Shown one piece after another: positions 47,346 to 54,142 of a DNA stretch of 54,142 nucleotides (within the stretch, counting starts at the first letter, position 1; each line of letters starts with the position of its first letter). The stretch is taken from contig JACETR010000010.1 in assembly GCA_013911165.1 (NCBI GenBank), positions 1 through 54,142 of the forward strand. The letters are read 5' to 3'. Source of the DNA: Planctomycetota bacterium (GTDB lineage: Bacteria > Planctomycetota > UBA8108 > UBA1146). Made by a program: the position numbers and the translations under genes. The notes under the pieces were generated by a model. It was not told where the DNA came from and searched no databases. It saw nothing but the letters and a program-made list of their open reading frames with translations.

Positions 47346-49142
47346 TCAGGGGCAGTAAGAGGTTGCTTCACAATCTGCACCACCAACCGCTCCACAATCC
47401 GGGAACGGAGCAGTGGGCATCGGTCCGTCAAGAAGGCGGTAGCTGATGATGAAGACAGCGTCTCCGGCATCGTACTTGGCATCCTCATTGGCGTCACAAG
47501 CAGCAACACAGGTTCCGGAAGGGCCCTGAAGGAAAAGCTCATTCAGAATCCAGATTCCGTCTGCGATGTTGACCTTGTTGTCACCATTGCAGTTACCGCG
47601 AACGAACGGAATGTCGAAAACGGGCTGAAGGCTAATGGTTCCGTCGACCAGATTCGGCTCGACTGAGGCGCCATTGACCACGACGACGTTGTCGACGGGA
47701 GGACTTCCCAAAGTACTGGTCCAGGCAAGGGAAGTATCAATGGAATCGGTTCCGGTGAGCGCTCCGGCAACGGTGGAGTAATCCACAGAAACCACGTCCA
47801 GCTCGGAATCGAAGGCGAGGGTGTTTCCACCGGTGAAGCTGTATACGACACCGATCGTCCAGCCGTCGGCAAAAATTCCACCCTCGGCGAAGTCCGCGTC
47901 GAAGGGCAGAGTTGCAGTCACAGCGGTCGGCTCGATGACGGCACTGTCATTACCCATACCCATGGAGAAACCCTGACTCGGGTTCGGGAAATCTGCGCCG
48001 AGTGCACTGTTGTCAACTTCAGCAATGCTGAAGGCAGTACTGAAGGAGGCTGAGCCGGTGTTGCCGTCGTAGTTTACGGACTGGCTCGGAGCTGTGAAGT
48101 TAAACTCGGGGCCAGGAACGGAGAAGGGCTCCAGAGTAATGGTGCCATCCTCGAGAGACGGCGCAATGGAGGCTCCTGCCACCACGATCACATTCTCGAC
48201 CGGAGGCGATCCGAGCGCGTTGCTCCATGCAAGGGAGGTCACCACATTGTCGGTCGACCCGATCAGGCCTCCGGCAACAGTGTCGTAATCGACACTGACG
48301 ACGTCGGTCGGAGCGTCAAACGCAAGGGTGTTGGCACCGGTAAAGCTGTAGACGACCCCAATGGTCCAGCCGTCTGCAAGAATGTTCGACTCGGCGAAAT
48401 CAGCATCGAAGGGCAGCGTCTCGGTGACCGTCAATGCCGTGAGGAGAGAAGAATCATTCGAGAGACCCATGGAGAAACCCTGGGTCGGATTCGGGAACGG
48501 GGCACCCTGAGCGGAGTTATCCGTCTCGGAAACGGCAATAACTGCGGTGAAAGAGCCAATACCGGTATTTCCGTCAAAGGTCACCGCTTCAGTTGGAGCA
48601 GTGTAAACGTACTCTGGCCCGGGAACTCCCACCACTTCGATAGCGCCGGAGTTCTGGGTCGGGGCAACGGAGGCTCCATTGACCACGATGACGGTCTCTA
48701 CCGGCGGAGCACCGAGGGTGTTGCAGAAATCGACGGTCGTCGAACCTTCAGCCACACCATTGTAATCCACAGCCAGTAACTCAAATCCACTGACATCTCC
48801 CACGGAGGCACAACCGGTGAAGCAGATCACCACACCCTGGGTCGCTCCCTCAGGAAAGAGGTTGATCTGGTTGAAATCGGGAGCACCACCATTTTTGGAG
48901 GTCTCGGTACCGGAACCACTGTTGGCTGCAATCGCCTCGAGGAAAGCGGTGTCGTTGCAGATACCCAAAGACCACCCGGCGATCACATTGCCAGTGTTAT
49001 CCATGGTCAGAGAAACGGTGCCACTGCCACCCAATGCGATATCACCGCTTCCTGCGATGAAACTGGTGTCCTGTGCACCCGCATTTGCGGAAGCAAAGCC
49101 GACCACCAGGGCCAGCAGGAAAATTGAAAAAGTGCGCTTCAT
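47346..49142 (-). CDS. Secreted cohesin-like module protein (N + M + M modules) with C-terminal dockerin-like domain
   Basis: Signal MKRTFSIFLLALVVGFASANAGAQ; two tandem about 166-169-aa modules beginning VPGPEYVYTAPTEAV and VPGPEFNFTAPSQSV; FVRGNCNGDNKVNIADGIWILNELF...CDANEDAKYDAGDAVFIISYRLL. Confidence 0.87.
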   Translation of the reverse strand: MKRTFSIFLLALVVGFASANAGAQDTSFIAGSGDIALGGSGTVSLTMDNTGNVIAGWSLGICNDTAFLEAIAANSGSGTETSKNGGAPDFNQINLFPEGATQGVVICFTGCASVGDVSGFELLAVDYNGVAEGSTTVDFCNTLGAPPVETVIVVNGASVAPTQNSGAIEVVGVPGPEYVYTAPTEAVTFDGNTGIGSFTAVIAVSETDNSAQGAPFPNPTQGFSMGLSNDSSLLTALTVTETLPFDADFAESNILADGWTIGVVYSFTGANTLAFDAPTDVVSVDYDTVAGGLIGSTDNVVTSLAWSNALGSPPVENVIVVAGASIAPSLEDGTITLEPFSVPGPEFNFTAPSQSVNYDGNTGSASFSTAFSIAEVDNSALGADFPNPSQGFSMGMGNDSAVIEPTAVTATLPFDADFAEGGIFADGWTIGVVYSFTGGNTLAFDSELDVVSVDYSTVAGALTGTDSIDTSLAWTSTLGSPPVDNVVVVNGASVEPNLVDGTISLQPVFDIPFVRGNCNGDNKVNIADGIWILNELFLQGPSGTCVAACDANEDAKYDAGDAVFIISYRLLDGPMPTAPFPDCGAVGGADCEATSYCP

Positions 49143-49556
49143 TTTACACCTCTCACGCCGTCCCCCCCCCGGGGGAATAAATCAGGGTCTGATAATCATC
49201 AAGAACTGACAGATCCACCGGGGATTTGCCTGCCTTGGGTCTTGTTTGGATGAATCCGGGGAATGGGCAATCTCCCCGACTCTAGAATGCCTCTCCGGAA
49301 GAAATTTCCGGGTCGCACACTGTCCTCATAGTAAGGCCCCCATCACCCCGGATCACCCCCGTTTATGCAGAAATTCGGCTCAGAAGCGATCTTTCGATTT
49401 TCCCGTCAGGGCTGAACTTCACCGCCGCGAGGACTGCTTTACGGCTATCCGTCACAACACCTTTCCATTACTTATTTTAGGTGTCATGAGCCGGAGTGAT
49501 TCGGTCACTCGTGGAATCGTACTATTGAGACAAGTATTGAGGAGTAGGCATAAAAA

Positions 49557-49592
49557 TTCCTCCCCGGGGATTCTGGAATCCCCGGGGAGGAA
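49557..49592 (-). terminator. Rho-independent terminator
   Basis: TTCCTCCCCGGGGATT-CTGG-AATCCCCGGGGAGGAA; T-run on minus strand from TAAAAA at 49551. Confidence 0.85.
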
Positions 49593-49630
49593 CCGATCAA
49601 ACCCTGCCGGAAGTGCAGGGTCCCATCTTC

Positions 49631-51424
49631 TTACAGACAGGAACTGTTACCACAGTCCTCAGGAGTCTGTCCGTCCACCTGACCGCAGTCGGGGTAAGGA
49701 GCTGTCGGAGCAGACCCACCCATGAAGCGATACATGATGATGTAGGAGGTGTCCGCAAGGTCACCGAGGCCGTCATTGTTGGCGTCGGTGGCGATGGGAC
49801 AGGTGGTTGCCGGACCATTGAGGAACAGCTCGTAAATGATCCAGATGGCATCTGCGATGTTGACGATGCTGTCACCATTCACATCTCCGCGAATGAAGTC
49901 CACGGTGATCACCGGATTCAGGGCGATGGAGCCGTTTTCGAAGTTGGCGGCAAAAGAGCCTCCATCCACGACCACGACGTTGGCGACGGCGGGAGAACCA
50001 AGGTTGTCACTCCAGGTCAGATCCACGGTGGTACCGGTCTCGTCTCCGGCCATGCTGCCATTGGTGGAGTAATCCACAGAGACGACCTCGGTCGAGTTCT
50101 CAAAGGTCAGAGTGGCTCCGCCAGTGAAGCTGTAGACCACACCCAGAGTCCAGCCAGAGCCATCCAGATTGCTCTCTGCAAAATCCGCAGCGAATCCAAG
50201 GGACACGTTGACAGCGGAAGCTTCCACTTCAGGTCCGTTGGCAAGCCCCATGGAGAACCCCTGGGTAACACTTGGGAATGCAGCTCCGGCGGCACTGTTG
50301 TCCACCTCCGAGATGTTGATCCCCACACTCACGGAGGAGTTGCCGTCAGCAGGATTGTAGTTACCCGTCACGTTGCCTGCGGAGTAGGTGAACTCCGGAT
50401 CGGGAACAAACAGAGGCTCGAGGGTGATGGTTCCATCGACAAAGTTGGGAACCAGAGATCCCCCATTGACCACTGCGACGTTGGCAACCGGCGGAGAACC
50501 GAGAGTATCAACGAAAGTCAGGGAAGTGACGGTGGCATCCGCATTTCCGGCGAGTGCGCCGGAAACGGTGTCGTAATCGACACTGATCACGTCGACAGCG
50601 CTGTCGAATGCGAGAACCGTACCACCCGTGAACGAGTAGACCACTCCAGCGGTTACACCGTCGGCGAAAACAGAAGATTCAGCAAAGTCTGCGGAGAAAG
50701 GCAGAGTAATGTTGATTGCTGTTGGTGAAAGAAGCGCCGGGTCATTCCCCAATCCCATGGAGAATCCCTGGGTGTCATTCGGGAACGGAGCACCGAGCGA
50801 GCTGTTGTCGACTTCAGCAATACTTGCAGTAGCCGTAAAGTTGCCGCTGCCACTGTCGCCATTGTAGGAAACAGTCTGATCGGCAGTAGCGTAGGTGAAC
50901 TCAGGATCGGGAACCCCGACCACGTCGACAGCACCAGAGTTCTGCGTCGGAGCAAGAGATGCTCCATTGACCACGATGACGGTCTCCACTGCAGGAGAGC
51001 CAAGGGTGTTACAGAAATCGATCGTCGTCGATCCTTCAGCCACACCATCGTAGTCAATGGTGAGCATTTCAAAAGCAGACACATCGCCCACAGTTGCGCA
51101 GCCGGTGAAGCAGATCACCACTCCCTGAGTTGCTCCTTCGGCAAAAACACTGATCTGATTAAAATCAGGAGCAGAACCGTTTTTGGAAGTCTCGGTATCC
51201 GCACCACTGTTCGCGGCTGTGGTGGTAAGGAAAGCGGTGTCATTGCAAATACCCAAAGACCAACCGGCAATCACATTGCCCGTGTTGTCCATGGTCAAAG
51301 CAAGAGTTCCACTTCCACCTTCAGGAATCGTCCCACTTCCAGCATTGAAACTAGTGTCCTGCGCATTGACATTCCCCGAAAAAACGAAAGCCAGCACGAG
51401 AGCACACCAAATTGAATTCTTCAT
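49631..51424 (-). CDS. Secreted cohesin-like module protein (N + M + M modules) with C-terminal dockerin-like domain
   Basis: Signal MKNSIWCALVLAFVFSGNVNAQ; same module layout; FIRGDVNGDSIVNIADAIWIIYELFLNGPATTC...DANNDGLGDLADTSYIIMYRF. ORF opens at 51442; MKNS at 51424 preferred. Confidence 0.86.
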   Translation of the reverse strand: MKNSIWCALVLAFVFSGNVNAQDTSFNAGSGTIPEGGSGTLALTMDNTGNVIAGWSLGICNDTAFLTTTAANSGADTETSKNGSAPDFNQISVFAEGATQGVVICFTGCATVGDVSAFEMLTIDYDGVAEGSTTIDFCNTLGSPAVETVIVVNGASLAPTQNSGAVDVVGVPDPEFTYATADQTVSYNGDSGSGNFTATASIAEVDNSSLGAPFPNDTQGFSMGLGNDPALLSPTAINITLPFSADFAESSVFADGVTAGVVYSFTGGTVLAFDSAVDVISVDYDTVSGALAGNADATVTSLTFVDTLGSPPVANVAVVNGGSLVPNFVDGTITLEPLFVPDPEFTYSAGNVTGNYNPADGNSSVSVGINISEVDNSAAGAAFPSVTQGFSMGLANGPEVEASAVNVSLGFAADFAESNLDGSGWTLGVVYSFTGGATLTFENSTEVVSVDYSTNGSMAGDETGTTVDLTWSDNLGSPAVANVVVVDGGSFAANFENGSIALNPVITVDFIRGDVNGDSIVNIADAIWIIYELFLNGPATTCPIATDANNDGLGDLADTSYIIMYRFMGGSAPTAPYPDCGQVDGQTPEDCGNSSCL

Positions 51425-51450
51425 CCTCTTCACCTCCTCCATCCCTATGT

Positions 51451-51490
51451 AAAAAAAATCGGTGCGATGAATAAAGTCACCGCACCGATA
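51451..51490 (-). terminator. Putative terminator hairpin
   Basis: ATCGGTGCG ... CGCACCGAT inverted repeat with eight A on the plus strand (T-run on minus). Confidence 0.6.
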
Positions 51491-51568
51491 TTACTCGAAC
51501 GTCAGAGGTCAAAATAGAGAGAAAGGTCTCTGCACCCCTCCTCAGCCAGTATTTTCGTAACTACTGTC

Positions 51569-53266
51569 CTAGAAGGCTCCTGCGTCGATCCAAGACCCAA
51601 TCAGCTCGATGGTTGCTTCGTCCATGCACGAGTTTGAGTTTTCGCAGAATCGCGGCATTCTTCTACCGCAACCATCCGGAGATCCATCCCCGTCGGTATC
51701 CGGACAACAACCCATGTCCAGGACGTCAGGATCGAGATGAGACCCCTGAATCTTTCGGTACAACCAGCTTCCATTACGGTCGCCAGGGTTCACGAGATTC
51801 ATGGTATCGCATTGTCCTGCGGGCATGCCGACGATGTTGTCGTAGGCATCCTCCGTCAACTGCAATCCAAAGGAAGGGCCATTCCCCTGAGCGCCACCCG
51901 GAGCATGACAGGGAACACAGGAAGAGGTCAGGATCGGCTGAATGTCGGCCACGAAAGTGGCTGGGGCTGATCCCCCACCGTCTGCACAGCCGGAGGAAAC
52001 ACAGTCTTCCGGAGTCTGATCCACCACCTGGCCACAGTCGGGGAAGGGTGCAGAGGGCATCATTCCATTCATGAAGCGATACATGAAGATGAAGGATGCA
52101 TCCGCAATATCTGCGAGGCCATCCGCATTGGCATCGCTGGCCAGAGTACAAGTGCTGGCCGGTCCATTCAGGAACAGCTCGTAAATGATCCAGACACCAT
52201 CGGCGATGTTCACCTTGGCGTCTGCATTCGCATCTCCACGAATGAAGTCCAGAGTCACCACCGGATTCAGGGCGATAGCCCCATCCTCAAACGCCGCATT
52301 GAGAGAAGCACCACCGACGACCATGACATTGGCTACCGGGGGCGAACCCAGATCGTCGCTCCAGGTCAGGGTCGCTGTGGCTCCGGTTTCATTTCCGGCC
52401 ATGCTTCCAGCCGTCTCGTAATCAACAGAGATCACTTCTGTTGCATTTTCGAAATTGGCAGTCACCCCTCCAGTGAAGCTGTAGACCACTCCTGCAGTCC
52501 AGCCATCCGCGAAGAGGCCGATTTCACCGAAATCCGGATCAAAACCCAGATCAAGAGTGACATTGGTCGGAGAGACTTCAGCACTATTGGCGAGTCCCAT
52601 CGAAAAACCCTGAGTCGCATTGGGGAACGGAGCCCCAAGGCCAGAGTTGTCGGTCTCGGCAATGGAGATGCCCACTGTGGCACTGGCATTGCCATCTGCG
52701 GGGTTGTAACTGGCCGCAACAGAACCTGCGGAGTAGGTGTACTCAGGATCGGGAACCCCAACCACATCCAGTGTGCCGGCATTTTGCGTCGGAGCCAGAG
52801 AAGCCCCATTGACGACGATCACGGTATCGACCGGCGGTGCTCCAAGAGTGTTACAGAATGCGATAGAAGTCTGACCTTCTGCCACACCCTGATAGTCGAC
52901 AGTCATCATCTCGAAACCTGAGACGTCTGTCACCACCGCACAACCCGTAAAGCAGAGAACCACTCCCTGGGTTGCACCTTCCGGGAAGACACCAATTTGG
53001 TTGAAATCCGGAGCAGAGCCATTTTTTGCGGTCTCCGTGTCCGCACCACTGTTGGCAGCACTCACCGTAGCCACTGCAGGATCGTTACAAACCCCGAGAG
53101 ACCAGCCAGCGATCTCCTGACCAGTGTTGTCCATAGTCATGGACAGGGTCCCGGTACCGCCCTCGGGTGCGGTTCCACTCGCTGCATTAAAACTGGCATC
53201 CTGTGCAATGGAAACTCCACCATGGGAGAACAGCAGTGTCAGGACGAGACACATTCTAAATAACAT
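51569..53266 (-). CDS. Secreted cohesin-like module protein (N + M) with dockerin-like domain and C-terminal CxxCH (planctomycete cytochrome c-like) domain
   Basis: FIRGDANADAKVNIADGVWIIYELF...DANADGLADIADASFIFMYRF followed by FVADIQPILTSSCVPCHAPGGAQGNGPSFGLQLTEDAYDNIVG...NLVNPGDRNGSWLYRKIQG. Confidence 0.86.
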   Translation of the reverse strand: MLFRMCLVLTLLFSHGGVSIAQDASFNAASGTAPEGGTGTLSMTMDNTGQEIAGWSLGVCNDPAVATVSAANSGADTETAKNGSAPDFNQIGVFPEGATQGVVLCFTGCAVVTDVSGFEMMTVDYQGVAEGQTSIAFCNTLGAPPVDTVIVVNGASLAPTQNAGTLDVVGVPDPEYTYSAGSVAASYNPADGNASATVGISIAETDNSGLGAPFPNATQGFSMGLANSAEVSPTNVTLDLGFDPDFGEIGLFADGWTAGVVYSFTGGVTANFENATEVISVDYETAGSMAGNETGATATLTWSDDLGSPPVANVMVVGGASLNAAFEDGAIALNPVVTLDFIRGDANADAKVNIADGVWIIYELFLNGPASTCTLASDANADGLADIADASFIFMYRFMNGMMPSAPFPDCGQVVDQTPEDCVSSGCADGGGSAPATFVADIQPILTSSCVPCHAPGGAQGNGPSFGLQLTEDAYDNIVGMPAGQCDTMNLVNPGDRNGSWLYRKIQGSHLDPDVLDMGCCPDTDGDGSPDGCGRRMPRFCENSNSCMDEATIELIGSWIDAGAF

Positions 53267-53530
53267 CTTCAGTCACTCCTCAACTTGAATAGTCACCCCG
53301 GCTCATACAAATCCGGGAAATCAAAATACGAACTACAAGATTTAACTCTGAAATACCCAGAAAACTTGCGGAAACTGTCGAAAATACTCTGTGACGAAGA
53401 CACCACGCAAACCCTGGTGAGTCATGCCACTGGGTTTATTTTACTCATGATTCAATATGGAAACCATGTCCACCAAGTGACTTTTAATCCGTTTATGAAA
53501 TGTGCATGAAAACCGTTTCAGGCCCCAAAT

Positions 53531-53572
53531 AAAAAGAATCCCCCGGAAGGATGACCTTCCGGGGGAATCTTC
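53531..53572 (-). terminator. Putative terminator hairpin for the right-edge gene
   Basis: TCCCCCGGAAGG-ATGA-CCTTCCGGGGGA with AAAAA upstream on plus strand (T-run on minus). Confidence 0.75.
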
Positions 53573-53596
53573 GATAGATCTCAAACCATCCGAGCT

Positions 53597-54142
53597 TTAG
53601 CAGCCGGTGTCGTCGCTATCACAACTTGGAAGCCCGTCGTCTGTCGGGTCAACACCATCGTTGAACGGACCCGGAGCTGTCGGGATCGGACCAAACTTGA
53701 AGAGCCAGTTCAGCAAGTAGACAGAATCTGCCATGTTCAGCAGGCCGTCATCATTGGTGTCACAGGCATCGGGGCAAAGAATGGCAAATCCGTTGAACTG
53801 ATTGGCAAGGATCGTGGCAGAGTCTGCCAGGTCAACCTTGTCGTCGCTGTTGCAGTCTCCACGCTGGAAGATCTCTTCAGGAACCACGTAAACAGAACCA
53901 TCGTTGCGGGCATAGCTCTGGATCGAGTTGAAGTTGATAACAGCGTTGTTGTAGAGGTTCACGGTACCGGTACCGTTGATGTCGTTACACCACTCGATGA
54001 GAAGATCAGTCTCACAGGGAGCATTGGCCCCCACGGTGATCGGCAGGCACCCGATCAACAAACGTCCCTCATTGAGGTCCGCAGTTTGCGGAAGGGTCTG
54101 ACCGTCGAAGGGCGGCAAAGCATCCAGAAGGATTGCGACCAC
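53597..54142 (-). CDS. C-terminal part of a cohesin-like/dockerin-like secreted paralog (second class), truncated by the window edge
   Basis: VAILLDALPPFDGQTLP...IEWCNDINGTGTVNLYNNAVINFNSIQSY parallels 44890-46728 (MDALPPFENQQLP...IDFCDGINGNGMVEINNMAVIEYQSIQNF); FQRGDCNSDDKVDLADSATILANQF...CDTNDDGLLNMADSVYLLNWLF. Confidence 0.87.
   Translation of the reverse strand: MVAILLDALPPFDGQTLPQTADLNEGRLLIGCLPITVGANAPCETDLLIEWCNDINGTGTVNLYNNAVINFNSIQSYARNDGSVYVVPEEIFQRGDCNSDDKVDLADSATILANQFNGFAILCPDACDTNDDGLLNMADSVYLLNWLFKFGPIPTAPGPFNDGVDPTDDGLPSCDSDDTGC

Noticed and set aside
38113-54142. A cellulosome
   Set aside because: Dockerin-like domains are present but I see no carbohydrate-active catalytic domains or a clear type I scaffoldin in the array. 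Dockerin-like repeats are common on non-cellulosomal planctomycete proteins.
1-54142. CRISPR array, transposon or prophage
   Set aside because: No regularly spaced identical repeats, transposase/integrase sequences, or terminal inverted repeats with target duplications were recognised. The only large repeats are paralogous coding modules.

Overview
The window is a bacterial chromosome segment with no rRNA, tRNA, CRISPR or transposase that I can support. Its style suggests a Planctomycetota-like genome: DUF1080, dockerin-bearing secreted proteins and a planctomycete-type cytochrome domain. That taxonomy is inference. Left part (1-16.7 kb): an edge-truncated TPR protein missing from the ORF track, a fatty-acid desaturase, a DUF1080 lipoprotein, an S41 peptidase, a three-subunit molybdenum/FAD/FeS enzyme matching 4-hydroxybenzoyl-CoA reductase (hcrC-hcrA-hcrB), panD, benzoyl-CoA epoxidation-pathway genes boxC and boxB, a GH3/NagZ-like hydrolase, a HEAT-repeat protein and an archaeal-type-II GAPDH-like protein. 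Middle (16.9-38 kb): a very Gly-rich lipoprotein, a prenyltransferase-repeat protein, a PDZ protein, a tightly coupled sigma54-activator / HD-GYP / degenerate-AAA trio, smc, an orphan ORF, nrdR, mnmE, yidC, a metallophosphoesterase with a probable CTG start, and a RadC-like protein. Right part (38-54 kb): a large multidomain lipoprotein followed by six consecutive secreted paralogs built from cohesin-like beta modules plus a dockerin-like domain. Each paralog has its own hairpin terminator, and they share a C-terminal cysteine motif. One has gained a CxxCH heme-type domain, and the last runs off the right edge. The two strongest leads are (i) the pairing of an Hcr-type dehydroxylase with the oxygen-dependent box pathway and (ii) the modular dockerin/cohesin-like array with its Cys tail.
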